Program-made: the position numbers and the translations under genes
Origin: Turritopsis dohrnii
Taxonomy: Eukaryota > Cnidaria > Hydrozoa > Anthoathecata > Oceaniidae
Reading direction: 5' to 3'
Length of the DNA stretch: 64,000 nt
Assembly: GCA_027922465.2 (NCBI GenBank)
Contig: BQMF02000366.1
Span: forward strand, 248,001 to 312,000
In this document: piece by piece, positions 9,800 through 22,468 of the stretch
Position numbering within the stretch: the first letter of the stretch is position 1
Layout of the letters: every line of letters starts with the position of its first letter
Notes under the pieces: generated by a model
Seen by the model: only the letters and a program-made list of their open reading frames with translations
The model's database searches: none
Told to the model about the DNA's origin: nothing

Positions 9800-12700
9800 A
9801 TGGCGGAGGCGGAAGCGAGTAGCCAAGTAGCTGATGAAGAGGCAATAAGCATGCAACCTGAAGCTAGAGAATTTTTGGAAAACAAATTTGAAGGTCTTTC
9901 TTTATCATTAAGTGTCTAGTTTGATGTTTTTTATTAATCATCATATCGAATGCTGAGATACAAGGCAGTTTTACATGCTCCCCTTCTTTTTTCTCTAATT
10001 AATAGTGCACTGTGAATTTATTGCATATATAAAGCAGTACAGTAATAAGAAAAATGTAGTAAGGAAATCACTTTCTGTTTTCTAGTGGTGTTTTCTAGTG
10101 ACGTAGCTCTGTACCTATATAGGTTTTCTCTTATCTAAATTGCAGCAACACCAACTGACTCTGGAGTTCTACCTACTACAACAGCTTCCTACTGTAGTCT
10201 ATATAAAGTGTGTTTCCTATGTGCTGTAAATAAAACCTCCCTCTATATATATGAATTTTGTGTGATGTGCACAAGGGTATATAGAAATAAAACTACACTT
10301 TACGAAGTTATAAACTCACATGTTTCCTAAATGTATATAAATCAGCTATATATTATGTGAATTGTAAACATCTCTACAATAATATGAGATGGTCTGCCTC
10401 TTGTGTTGCCTATGGTTGTTATGGATGTAGTAGGCTTAATTGCCCCACCTTTTTACATGTCTCATCCAATAATCAACAAAAAATAAGCTGCAGCTATTTA
10501 TAAATTTTAAGCAATTCGGCCATTATTTGTATATAAATGTCAACCAAAGTTCTGAGTTTTCAAATTTGTTTATGGTCAAATTTTATGATATTTTTGGGAA
10601 GAAGAATCCCTATACTTTCAAGTTCTAAACAATTTAATTGCAAAGAAGCTCCAGAAATATTTTTACATGGGCTTTAACAACAGGCACTTTTTCATCTTTA
10701 TGAATTGGAAAAAAGGACAAATTTGGTAGTGTGAGAAGAATATTGATCAACTTTGTGTTTGCTGCACATTATTTCATGTCAAATAAATTGGGACAGTAGT
10801 TTGAATTCCTAAAATGAAAGCCAAATTAGTGTTATTTGACCAAAATACTCCATATTTTATGTCATGTCACGTCACGTCACATTTTAAGACAATCTTATTA
10901 ATAAATTTTGAAATAATAGTACTATCTTGCTCAAATTAAAATTTCAAAGCCAAAAAGTACCCATCTAAAGGTCTTTTGAAAGTTCTTCTCAATCTTCTTT
11001 TTTGACCTAGTTAAACTTTTGTTATGTCACCTCACGTTTAATAAAAAGTTTAATACCTGTATGGTATTATTTGCTGCAACACTCAAAAATAGAGACATTG
11101 CCATTCTAATGTTCCATATCAGGTATACAAATTTAATAAATTCTAAATACAATGGTTTTTACCACCTAAGTTAACTGTTAGTCTTTTTCAATATTTGTGT
11201 CCTCAGAGGGTTCACTGTGTGAAGGAAGATTTTATAAGAAAACAGTGTCGAAAGTTTCACATTGAAGAAATCATTTTTGGGCTCTATAGAGCTTTTCAAT
11301 CAAAGAATTTTTATTTTACTTGCTAACTTGGTTGCTAACTAGGGTAAGGTTTTTGGTGCTCTTTGCAACACCATCCCCACTTTTAACACAAATTGGTCCA
11401 GATGGCAAAAAAAATGTTTTTGGAAGTATAGATAAGACATTATCTATTTCTGACTTAATTGTTGTTTCTTATCTTTAGTACCTTTGTTTCTCTAGCATTT
11501 AGTAAATATCAAGCTTCATGGATTTTAATTTCTCTTGTCTTTTTTTCTTTTTTTATTGCTTTCAGGATCCCAGGCTATCTTGGATGGGTAAAAGTTAAAG
11601 AAAAATATAATATTTTTTCAATTCCAACTAATAAAGGTTCAAATCATGTTTAAATCAAAATTTAAGAGTAATTTATTTTGAAATAGCCAGCTATTGCGTT
11701 TACTTGTCTTTATACTGTGCACTATGTTACGTCACATCACACGAAAATACGTCACGTCACACAAATTATTTTTTATGTTGTGTTTCATGATAAGAGGTAA
11801 TCTGCACAAATTTTGGTTCTGAACACTCACCAGTCTATGTTGTTACCCAAAACTAACATTTAAAGTCAATTGAGCGGCTCAATTCACACCATTAACATGC
11901 ATGTTTGGAAAAAAAGTGTTTCTGCAAATTACGTCATGTCGCGCCTTTGCTTTAGCTTGTTTTCAAATGGAGAGGCAGTATAAAAAAGATTCTTTTTGCC
12001 AAAAAGTTTCATGCCTTGAGTCCTAATATTGACTAAAAGGATATAGTCAAAACTACATTTCCCTTTGCACCATTAACTCTTAAAGTCTTCATGTTTTGTC
12101 ACATCACATGGAATAATGGCCGAATTGCTATATGTTTCACTTGTTAACATTCTCCAAGTATTGATGTATATGTGATGGATGAGTTTCCAATTGATGCTAT
12201 GTTTTTTATATAATACATATCATATATAATATAAAGGACAGTAATCTTGAAGTGTTTAGAACAAAACAAAACAACTCAATATAGGTATATGCAGTAATAA
12301 TCAATGAAAGAATATATATATTTGGTTCACAGGAGGAAGCCCTTTAATTAAAAAAATTCTTGTTAAATTTAATTTCTTTCGAAATACTACATAATATTTT
12401 GCATATGCAAAATCACAATAGGTAGTAACTTCATTATTATCCATGGAGCGAAAAAACTTCAAAATTTCTTGAATTTTCTCAACAAACATTTTAATAATAT
12501 TGGTAGAAAAAAATCACTCTTTTCAGGGCTTACAGCAATCAATAAAATGTAAAGAATTTTCAGGGAAGTTTGGAGCTGCATCATGGATTTTCAGTGATAA
12601 GGGAATATTCAAGGGTTGAATCTGCCCTTTCAGTTTGAATAACACATGGACACATTCTCCAAATGTTGTTATAGTTTACAAACAGTCTATGTAAGTCACT

Positions 12701-15700
12701 TCTATATCCAAATGTGAAAAGTATAATTATATATATATATATTATGTGAAAACGTTTGAAGGTTTAACTGCTTTAGTTAAAATTGTTTCAACAATTTTAG
12801 GTATTTACATGTATACACATTGTATATTCAGGTTAATTATCAGTCTATTCTGATAGAGGAGAGTGAATTGAGTTAAAATATATTCCTAATTATGTATATG
12901 TGATTCAAACTATTACTGTAGATTTTTTTTAGGCTTTATTATAAGAACAGGACCCTCAGATTTGGCCAAAAGATAAGAATGTAAACTAACAAAAATTAAA
13001 ACAGAATTTTCTTGTAAAAAGAAGCTATTGGTTATCATCACAAGCTATTGAAAAGTGATTTTTAGAAGTATATTGTTTTTAACTTTTTCATCTTCAATAA
13101 ATAAGTGAAAAAATATTATTGATGGCCTGATTTAAACCTGTTACAAAAGTATTAGCATTTTTCCATCTAACATGATAACAGTTTGTTTCAATGTTTTTTT
13201 ACTATCATCCTTTTGTAGAAATCATGTTTTGGAATTTTGTAAATTCTATTCTAGTATACTTTGCAAAAACGTTTGCTTGATATTGTATCATAAACGTGCT
13301 GTTTTTTATATAGCCTAAGTATTGATTTGTCCGTCCGACATAAAACAAGTACTTTTGTAACAGACCCACAGTCATTATGAAATAGCTACCATGTTTAATA
13401 TGTATTTCATTTCCTACCATGTTTTGTTACAAATTAATTTGAATAATAATAAAGATGGACACCAGAACAAGAAAAGTTATAGATTTATTTTTATTTATCA
13501 AAAGTTCCATAAAAACAAAATGAGACACAAAAATGTAAAAGCAAGAATAAATTAAGAACAATCCAGGCTGAAAAAGCTTCAAAATATAAGACCCCCCCAG
13601 CCTTAGGTGAGAATTTATTGGTTCTTATAACAGGTTTGTATGTGGAAAGTATATTATGTGCTTTTATCAATTTTTGTATGAAATAAGATATAAATAATAA
13701 GACGTATCTGTGAATAAACATAAATGATTTATTTTAAGCATTTACTTTTAAAAAAGATATGTTGGAAATTGGTTTATAAGAAGTGAGAGATTCAATTGTC
13801 TTTTCTGTCTTGTGGACAAAAACATTTGCTGACTGTTTAGTGAAAATGTTTCCTGCTATATATGACATTGTTTAATTATTTTATAAACCATCACTCACTC
13901 TCTGTGTATCTTCGTCTATTACTAGGTTGCACCCTTTGATGTTTTTAGTTCATTTCAAGGGTGCTTGTTTCTTCAAACAAATGTCACAAAACAATATTAT
14001 GTTATCCAGTCTAACAAGTCAATGTTAAACTATTTTGGCTCATGTATTGGCTGCAACATTTGACACTCCGGACATTTCAATAATAAATGATAAAATATTA
14101 TCTGACTTTTTATATAGCTTTAAAAGAAGGGAATAATAATGTTGATACATGTAAAGTGCAGGACTGTTCTAGAAAATCTGTATTATGTTTGTGTAACAAT
14201 TCCAGGCCATCAACCTTGGTAAAAACTCACATCAAAGGTTTCAAAGGAATAAGGCAAAAGTTGTTTTTGTAAACTCAATCACACACAAAGAACATAATTT
14301 TAGATAGTCCGGGGGTTTTTAGATGAGTTATGTGACAGACGGCTTTATTGCGTTTTCATTATAGTTCTCACGTTTCATTATAAAGTTAGGATTTCCAAAA
14401 GCTTCTATTTCACAGCCATCCAATGAGATGCTTTTTTCATAATCCTTAAATATAGTTGCATTCTTCCATTGATAAAAACTACTGGCTTTATAGACAGATC
14501 TATACAATCTTCATTTTGTCATTATCATGACTGATTTTTTAAATTTAGTGCCACATGAAGGTTTAAAATTTTGTGACTTGCTATTGCTTTTAGATCCTAC
14601 CAGAAAAAATGTCCTATCAATTTTGAGAAAGCTTTTGTCTCAAGGGATTTATGCTACTTTTTTATTCAATTTTTCAACATCGTTAAGGTTTTTTGAAAAT
14701 TTTGATTTAAGTGATTCTGTACCAACCATCTGCAATTGAGGTATTAATTCCTACCTTTTGTATAAACGTATGAAGAAAAACAGAATAAAACCTCCTTGCA
14801 TAATTCATTTGTCTTCTTTCATGTCTTTTGTTCAACAGATGTGTGGAAGGAAATCAAGGTTGCTGTAACTCCAGTATTGTCCGGAAAGTCACAACGTAAA
14901 CGTAAAGTTATGAACAGAATAAGGGAAAATCTCCAGGTAGGTAACCTTTAAGTTTTCACACTTAACTCTTTAGTCATTTAGCAGACTCATATAATTATTA
15001 CTGACAGAGAAAAGTTAGACGACTTGTGGGGACAGATATGAGTCAAGACGAGTTATTGCTCCATATTCAAACTGATTTGAATGAAAGATTTAACGTAAGT
15101 TGAATCATTCTTGTTCTTTCTGTCACACACTAAAATACTATCATGTACCGTATGATCACCGAACCGTTAGTGCACCGTTAGTGCACTCGCACTCTCAGAA
15201 AATTTCAGGCGCAACGTCTTCCACATGTTCACGCGAAAATCACTCTGTAATTTTCATAGGGCTCCGATCAACAAAACTTTTCTAATTTCTTACGAAATTA
15301 GCCTATCTTGATAAGATCAATAAGTATATTACTATGTGCTTATTCTTAGGAGTAACAGACTGCGCTGATTGTTAAATTAAAAAGTTTTTTCTTTTTCAGG
15401 TTGATTTAAAATTCGACCTTTCAAGTGCACCATTAGCTATAGTAAATGAAACCTATTCTCCTGAGGCAAGTATAGGATTTAATTTTTTCTAAATATTTTC
15501 ACTCACGTATAAAGTTTATTTTCTTTCTTTTGGCTGTAGGCTGGTTTTGGAGAATCAACCCTTGCTATAGATGGAGATGACGCATCCATTTGTACTCAAG
15601 CATGTGTAAGTGCTATTCCATTGATTTTTGGTACTGATTTAACACCATGTATTTTTTCTTTTGTACCGTTACTTTCCTGGTTTCTGTTCTGTCGGTCCAT

Positions 15701-16778
15701 TATTGTTTAGAATACAAGCAAACTAAAGGTCATAGGATGTGGATACAGACAAACTAAGGAGAACGAATTGTTAGAACGTTTGGAGGAATCCGAGAGTAAA
15801 GTTGAACATTTGAAAAGTGTCAATGCAGCTCTGGTTCATAAAGTACACGTACTTAAAGAGAAAAATGCGTCATTGTTACTCCGAAATGCCCATTTTACTA
15901 AACTGAAATTAACAGAGCAGTTAGGGCTGCGACGGTCAATGTGTGTAGTTGATGAGTCAATATTTTCTCATCATTTTCATACGGGAGACGCTATCCTGCA
16001 AGATCAAAATCCAGTAGTTTTGAATTCAAATTTCGTGGCGACGCTCTGTATCCAAGATTTAAGAAAAGGATCCTTTGCGTCTGTTAAAAAGGCTACTTTT
16101 GATGATGGTGATAGCATCATTTTGAAACATTTCATTGACGACAAGATGTCACCAGTGTTCAATAACTTACACTTTATCAGTCACGAGCACAGAATTTTAA
16201 AATTTCTTGGAGATCACGCAAACATTGTTAAGAGTATTGGCGTGGTGCACCTTCACGACTCTTTTTATTCTGTTTTAACATTTGTTCAAGGCATAACATT
16301 CGATGAAGCTATCCGTGGAATTAATTGTGTCAAAGCCAGAAGTTTGCTGAGTGGTATTGCGAAAGGTCTTAGTCATCTTCATGAACATGGAGTTCTTCAT
16401 AACCACCTGTCATCAAGCAACGTTATTGTGCAGGCTACTGATTTTCCCGTGATTATCGGGTTCTCCTTCGCATGCCGTGCTGTCTGCGTTCGGAAAAACT
16501 GTTTTGATGCAATACAGAAATTTGATCGACAAGACCATTTTGCCCCGGAACTCTATCATGGTTCCCCTGTATCGTATGCATCAGATGTATACAGTTATGG
16601 GCGTCTGCTGCAGCTAGTGTATCGACGCAGGTTCCCACTCAGTGAGAGTACTCGCAGTAAAATGGAAGGATTTGTGGTACAGTGCATGGACTCACGTCCA
16701 GAGTACCGAACACCAGCTCAACTCATCAACAAGCTGATAAACAAACTTTTTGCTTTTGACATGGAGAATAGCAGGTGA
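9800..16778 (+). CDS. Transposon-borne pseudokinase, 492 aa, 6 exons
   Basis: Exons 9800-9893, 14839-14936, 15008-15094, 15400-15465, 15540-15605 and 15711-16778 join without a stop and in matching phase. Intron 4 starts with GC (CCTGAG/gcaagt), the usual minor GC-AG form. Residues 1-140 are acidic then strongly basic (KSQRKRKVMNRIR) and unrecognised. Residues ~157-206 look like a coiled coil. A protein-kinase fold follows: glycine loop RKGSFASVKKA (~255-265), beta-3 lysine in IILKHF (~276), the catalytic loop changed from HRD to HNH (~367-369) with the later Asn kept (SSSN, ~374), DFG replaced by GFS (~387-389), then FAPELY (~414-419) and DVYSYG intact. Both catalytic aspartates are lost, so it should be a pseudokinase, possibly binding ATP or a partner. 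It opens the left side of the KDZ element. Its role in transposition is unknown. Confidence 0.85.
10510..12129. mobile_element. 1.6-kb TIR element in intron 1, rich in ACGTCAC motifs
   Basis: The ends AGCAATTCGGCCATTATT and its reverse complement (12112-12129) form an 18-bp TIR. The interior holds no gene. It does hold clustered TCACGTCACGTCAC-like words near 10860, 11025, 11745, 11930 and 12095, which resemble CRE half-sites (TGACG). It is probably a non-autonomous DNA transposon that landed in the first intron of the pseudokinase gene. Confidence 0.6.
12130..14838. other. Remainder of pseudokinase intron 1, no gene seen
   Basis: AT-rich intronic sequence with a short (TA)n run near 12730. 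Small open frames (for example 14527-14739) lack splice context or recognisable motifs. The intron ends at the acceptor ttcaacag (14838). Confidence 0.6.
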
Positions 16779-16804
16779 TTTCGTTTTGTTTATATATATA
16801 CCTA

Positions 16805-17188
16805 CAGTTGACTCTCTCTAATTCGAATTTCTACTATTCGAATCTTTCTATAATTCGAACGAAATCAAAATCACCATCAATTTTCCTTAAGAAGGTCTTA
16901 TAATTTACTTTCTACTTTTCCAATCTCTGTAATTCGAAATACCTCTATAATTCGAACAATTTGAACCTGAATTTTTGAGACCTGAATTTTTTCTGGTCTC
17001 CAAAGCGAAATTCTCTCTGTTATTCTAATTTTTGTCATCCAGAGTTTTGAATTTTTCCGATTCAGATTTGTCTCTCTAATTCGAATTTTCATCCTTTTTG
17101 CCTGAAAATTCGAATTAGGGAGGCTTTCTACTATTGGAATCTCTCTGAAATTATCTCCCTTGAGATTCGAATGAGAGAGAGTCAACTG
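16805..17188. mobile_element. Pogo/Tigger-like MITE
   Basis: The TIR is CAGTTGACTCTCTCT at the left and the exact reverse complement AGAGAGAGTCAACTG at the right. Both are flanked by TA, the target duplication of Tc1/mariner-type elements. The interior is full of AATTCGAA repeats, typical of pogo/Tigger MITEs. It lies 26 bases after the pseudokinase stop codon, so it may supply the gene's 3' UTR. Confidence 0.8.
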
Positions 17189-17771
17189 TAATTACTTAAA
17201 TTACATATTAACATTATGAGCTGCAAAAAATGAGTATCGTTTTATTACCCTCTTCCCAACTATAAAATAGATTTTTTGAATTTTACTCTTGATTTTGGAA
17301 GATACCTCGCAAGTACATTATTCGAAATTTATTTCTCTTTTCATGTTAACAAACCATCGATTGTATTCAAAAAAATGAGTTACAGAAGGCATTTTCTGTT
17401 TTTTATTTGATATGATAAGGTGATTAATGTGGTGATGAATAACTATGGCAATGCAATCCATGTTTCTTGTTTGTCTTGAACCACACTGTACCCATTCAAT
17501 CATCGCTTACTTACGTTTTTATGAAGGATTTGCTAGATATTGGAATAAATAAATGTAACAGTGACATTCGAAGAGCAAAAAGAATATCAATACCGATAAA
17601 TATGTAAATGATGCCTTGCAAGCAGTGGACAAATCGGTGCAAAATTGATTTATGATAGAGACGTTAATGAACTCACGGTAGCATGTCTTATACTCGTGAA
17701 AAAACGTAAAGGCCGTCTTACACTTCTGGAGAATTTTCTACCAAAAGAAGCGCTTTTTTTTGCTAATACAC

Positions 17772-17980
17772 CTTTCCCGAATTTCTGTTTAAATGCCGAG
17801 TTTTCAAGTTTAGCCTCGTTTCTATGTTTTTCATTGTTTTTCTAATTGCATAATGTTTAAGTAATAGTTACTCGTTCTTTCAATTCCAGTGGAATAATTA
17901 GAAGTAATTAAGAGTTTGAAAAAGAGGCGAAACTTAGAGGTTAGGCTATAACACGGCGTTTAAACAGAAATTCGGGAAAG
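17772..17980. mobile_element. 209-bp MITE (CTTTCCCGAATTTCTGTTTAAA)
   Basis: The ends read CTTTCCCGAATTTCTG and its exact reverse complement. The same family occurs at 22469-23024, with shared interior blocks (CGCCTCTTTTTCAAACTC, CTATTACTTAA). No coding capacity. Confidence 0.75.
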
Positions 17981-18199
17981 TCTATTCTTCTTCTGCTCTT
18001 TCCGTTCTTGTCCGGAAACTAGTTCCATTTTTTCTGTTGTTCCAAGCAGAAAAGAAATAAAACAATCAGGCTTAAATACTTTTTCTTTTCCGTTCCTATC
18101 GGCGTAAACAATTTCGAAAAATGGAAATCTGCCTTTAAAGTTAAAAAAGCTTGTCTGCAATTCTCAGTAGTATAATTTACCTGACTTATTTTAATAAAA

Positions 18200-21100
18200 T
18201 TACACTTTATTAAGAAAATAACATTCTAAGTCTGGTTTTGGTAGATTATCAGCGATTTCCCAGGTGCAAGTCTTATAGCCAATCCATTTTACCAAATATT
18301 GTTGCGACCCGTTTGATGTTTTTCGGTCTAAAATTTTTTCCACGAAACCTTCATCATTTCGAGATTTTTCCAAAACCTCACGAAGGGTGACAATCTTCCC
18401 TGCTTCATTTGGTACATTATCATCTATTCCTAGATTTTGAATATTTTTATCGAGATCTGCTCGCTCGATCTCATCAATAGCAATAGGGGATTTTTTCTTT
18501 GGTGGAGACTGTTCGTCACGAGTATTCTGATCGTCTACCATCATTTCAAAAGCAACTTCCATATTTTCACTATCAACCTGAGAAGCGGACGCAGGAGATT
18601 CCACAGCAGGTGCTGATGATATACCTATTTCTTTGGTGACTAGAAAGTAATTTCAAAACAAAAATTTCTCGGATCAGCAGTAATAATGAAGCATCGAGTA
18701 CACAAGAAAAGAACCTTAAGAATGCATAAATTTACCTGTGAATGTAATATAATCTATGTTTCCCCTAAGTATTTCCAGCTCTGTCTTTGAACAATTGCTG
18801 GGCTTTTTAAATGTGTATCCCACTGGAAGACCGCTGACTACTACTATCCCATCTTCGATTTGCTTATATGGCACTGTTGTCCGTCTTCCGCCAGTTGATA
18901 AATCTATGATATATTACAAACAAGGTTGAATATGCAAATATTTACATTCATACTGCTTCTTGCCATTAGACTGTTCATAGGGGGGGAAGGAGTTCGATTA
19001 ACGAGCAGACATTTCGACGCCTTACATGGTGAGATGTCGTCTGCCTAAAAGTTACTGTTGAAATTTCGCTGTATTCATATAAAAAAGGCTATCACTTTTT
19101 TTAGACGAGATCTCTGTATACAGGTTCATAATATTTTCTCACCAGATGAACGCAATTTCCTTTTCCCGTAGTTCATTTATCTTCGGAACACATAGCTCTA
19201 CAAATACCATTATCCAATGTATATTCAAATTAAATTGTTGTAGTTGTAGTATGTATCCGGGAGATAACTGAATTATGGGAACGGGAATTATGGGAAAATG
19301 GGAATTTTTACTTCGTGACGAAAATTTTCCCCGACGAAAAATTCCCCCCGATAAGATAATGAGTGAATATTGCTAAGTTATAAGAAATGTATTTTAGCGA
19401 AACAATAAAATGTATGGAAACTAGGCAAAACTTGATAGCAAGGCATTAACACGGTGTTAAAAGCAGAAGATTTATTGAACAGTCAAGTAGAATAACCGCA
19501 ATAAAAAGAAAAACATAGTTAATAAATGGAAATGCTTACAAATTTTTTGGTTTAGCAACTTGCTCACTTCTTTGCGTAAGTTTTTTGTTTCTTGAGTTGA
19601 TTGAACAGCTTCGCCTTAACATGGAATTACAGGATTTTAGCACGAGATGACACGAGTTGTTTTGATGTTGGTACTTACAAAGCGAGATATTAGTTTTTCA
19701 TATGGGATATTCTTTCCACATAAAGTTAAGCATTAATTATATATAAGTGAAAATCAGACAACCTAAACTTCTGTCGGTAAGAAGTCGTATGAAGTTTTTG
19801 ACATTTTTACCAGAGTAATTAGAATAGGATTTCGAATGTGATTTTCCTTTTTTTGAAACTTGCATTTAATTTTCAAATAGAGATCGACACAACTCTGATT
19901 CTTAGTAAAGATATTATTGTTACAAAAACTACATACCCATCACATGAGATGCGAAGCGCCATTCTAAATCATTTTGCGAATCCACAAAATCAATTCCCTT
20001 CTGGCTTCCGTATACAGTCACTTTATTTCCTTTCCTGTCAGGATCTATATCCATGATGACCACTTCTATACCCATAGTTTCCATTTCACGGCACTTACAA
20101 AAAAGATAGCAGTGATGAAATACCTTATCGGGGATAAAAAAGTCGGGAAAAGTGAGCAATTTTTTTTTTTTTTTTTTTTTTTTTGGGGGGGGGGGGAGGG
20201 GGGGGGGGGGGGGCTAAAATTTTCTCCCCCGACTTTTTTTTCCCCGATAAGGTATACAATAACTCAGACGTTATTGTAATATCTTGATTATGTTCTTCTT
20301 ATATTGAAAAGAACTAGTCAGGGAAAAGTGACTAATTTTAAAATTTAGTCGGTGAAAAGTGACTAATTTCAAAAATTGGTCGGGGAAAAGTGACTAAAAT
20401 TTCCTTAGGTGACTAAAATTTTTCACGACTAAAATTTTCCCAGACTAAATTTTTTACCACCTTTTTTTCCCTTATAAGGTATACATGGGTGTAGAAAAAT
20501 AAAAAAAACATTATATAACTATAATTAAATTAAATTCAAAAGAAGGACAATTTTAAGTTTTGAAGGGGCAGAAATACCAACCAAAGTTTCGATCTTGTTT
20601 CGTGTTTTGCGAATATGTGATAATTGTGCATCTGTTGGAAGACAACCAAACACAGGTTTTTCAACTTCCGCTGCTTCATTTTGATATTCTTTTTTTTCTT
20701 CATTGGACAGCGAACTCCAAGCATGATTGCTTTCTGCTATCCCTACACCATTTTCTAAGTTGAGATGCAATCAGAAAGAAATTGCTATTTCTAGAAAAAC
20801 TTAAAGAAGTTCTGCAAAATACTTTTTCCGTACTTCTTATTTTTGGTCCGTAACAAGGTTTAAAATTTCACTGAATCTAAACACACCTGTCATGTACTTC
20901 TTCCGGAAAATATCAAATCCTGAAGATCTTCTTCCCGGAATTTTTATTTGTTTGGCTTGCGGATTCTTTCTTCTTTTGCTATCAATCCAATCCTAATAGA
21001 TCACAATAAGAAAGTGATATTTCAAAAGTAACTAACCATTTCTGTTGGTAAATGAACCTAACCCTACTATCTTACTTTTATCTGCGATTCCTTCAATCCA

Positions 21101-21243
21101 GTTTGTACGATGGCATCTTGCAAAAGAGAACGTGCGGTTGTGTTATCAGCTTTATAATTAGTCATCCCCTTACTATAAAGAGTTTCTAAAGTCTTCACTT
21201 GTTCCGGAGTTTTCTTAGTATTTTTTCTTGGAAGCTCAGCCAT
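18200..21243 (-). CDS. Homeodomain-like / HMG-like / chromodomain protein, 428 aa
   Basis: Seven exons join in phase from ATG 21243 to a stop at 18200: 21076-21243, 20887-20992, 20582-20754, 19937-20093, 19540-19614, 18736-18903 and 18200-18639. Residues ~6-68 look like a divergent homeodomain whose helix 3 reads QIKDWIDSKRRKNP (Trp58, basic run), with an intron inside the helix. Residues ~79-119 resemble half of an HMG box (GFDIFRKKY... WSSLSNEEKKEYQNEA). A middle segment contains a conserved-looking VVIMDIDPD block, then a coiled coil (~250-272). Residues 379-428 are a chromodomain (FVEKIL, QYLVKWIGY, CTWEIADNL) keeping the aromatic-cage positions Phe381, Trp401 and Trp409, so it may read methylated histone tails. 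An acidic and Pro-Lys linker precedes it (SPPKKKSPI). It lies between pseudokinase and transposase inside the KDZ element. Role inferred: DNA or chromatin targeting. Confidence 0.8.
20120..20255. mobile_element. MITE around a poly-T/poly-G run
   Basis: ATACCTTATCGGGGA at the left and TCCCCGATAAGGTAT at the right are perfect inverted repeats, with GTCGGG/CCCGAC just inside. Between them is ~55 bases of T followed by G (20161-20213), probably a slippage-prone or poorly called stretch. It lies inside an intron of the chromodomain gene. Confidence 0.65.
20256..20485. repeat. Degenerate GTCGGGGAAAAGTGACTAA repeats
   Basis: Four or more copies of a word like GTCGG(G/T)GAAAAGTGACTAA occur on both strands. 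They end in TTATAAGGTATA, which matches the TIR of the neighbouring MITE. It is probably a second, decayed member of the same family. Intronic. Confidence 0.5.
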
Positions 21244-21399
21244 ACTGTCAACATTAACTTAATCTGAAAAAACGCAGATTTTTAACAATAAAAGATGTCT
21301 GACTAGCATTTTTAAGTCTACTTGTACGACTCTGCCAAGCTTATAAAAACCTTTTCACCACGGATAAACTAGGGTTAGAATCATTCATTTGGATGTCCA

Positions 21400-21612
21400 A
21401 AGTCATGTCAAGATCACGAAAAGCTCGACCCGATCTACCAGAGATAATGTCAGAACTCTTACGTAAAATGACCCGAACTTTGGTATGATATCATTTGCTC
21501 GTGGCATGTTTCCACACAATATAAAGTAAAGCCATGTCAAAATCACGAAAAGCTCGACCCGATCTACCAGAGATATGTCAGAACTTTCACGCGAAATGAC
21601 CCGAACTTTAGC
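21400..21612. repeat. Tandem duplication, ~83-bp unit
   Basis: The block containing ATCACGAAAAGCTCGACCCG and GATCTACCAGAGAT occurs at 21400-21482 and again at 21529-21612, about 93% alike, with unrelated sequence between. It lies just upstream of the chromodomain gene start, so it could hold promoter elements; that is inference only. Confidence 0.65.
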
Positions 21613-21769
21613 GAATTGACATTGCGCAGTTAAGGTCGGAAATCATATCAGTCATTTCTACAATCCTCATTTCTCACATCATACATAGTAGACTCCTTTT
21701 GAATCAAAGTTGTCTTGAAATACGAACGGGTAGTGGACAATGAACAACCATTTTAATGTTATTCATAAT

Positions 21770-21860
21770 ACAAGTACAAAATTTAGAAAACGCATAAAAA
21801 TTAGAAGTAATAATACAAGTACAAAATTTAAAAAACGCATAAAAATTAGAAGTAATGTTG
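21770..21860. repeat. Two tandem 45-bp units
   Basis: AATACAAGTACAAAATTTA followed by an AACGCATAAAAATTAGAA block occurs twice back to back with one difference. It lies in the spacer between the KDZ transposase and the chromodomain gene. Confidence 0.7.
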
Positions 21861-22468
21861 CTAGATGCTTATTCAGTTGAGTTGTTTCTGTTAATATATA
21901 CAGACTAGTAACCCAGGTAAAATTTTTTACCGAGTTTAACTTCGAAAAGGATGTGTAATATTCGCTTTTCCCGTGAGTAAATCCTGTGTCGAAAAATTAA
22001 ATCACCGAATTGGAAACAATGGTTCCCCTGTGACGATAAAACAAAAAAAAACTGACGTCACACCAGGTGCTACTAATAATAATCGTAAAAAACCGCATGG
22101 CCTAACGAAAAATATGACCACGATTAAGAAGATTTTGACCGTAAAATTCAATAAAATTTATCACTCTCTAAAATAAAAGTGTGATGGCCATAAAGAGCAG
22201 GACGACATCAAACCGAGCTAAGGCTGACTGATACCCAGAGAAGATAGATTCAACTTTTTGTCTACTCCTCTACTTGCCCCTGACAATGTTGGCAGAGGCA
22301 AGATTTGCCCAGTTAGTGAGTACCCGATCTAATGGCGAGCACTCACCACTGGAGTCTACAGTCGGAAACATACCGTATTGCCCCGAAATAAAGCCAAGCG
22401 ACCTATATCCGGATTCTTTTTGCGATTTGGATATTTCCGTTTAGAAAATCTCTTCCATACACAATAGA

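Noticed and set aside
20161..20213. Poly-T/poly-G stretch as a G-quadruplex regulatory element
   Set aside because: It lies inside a MITE in an intron, and its length and simplicity suggest slippage or base-calling trouble; no function can be supported.
21973..22176. 67-codon basic frame as a gene
   Set aside because: No splice context or motif, and it lies in repeat-rich spacer; composition is what AT-rich DNA gives by chance.
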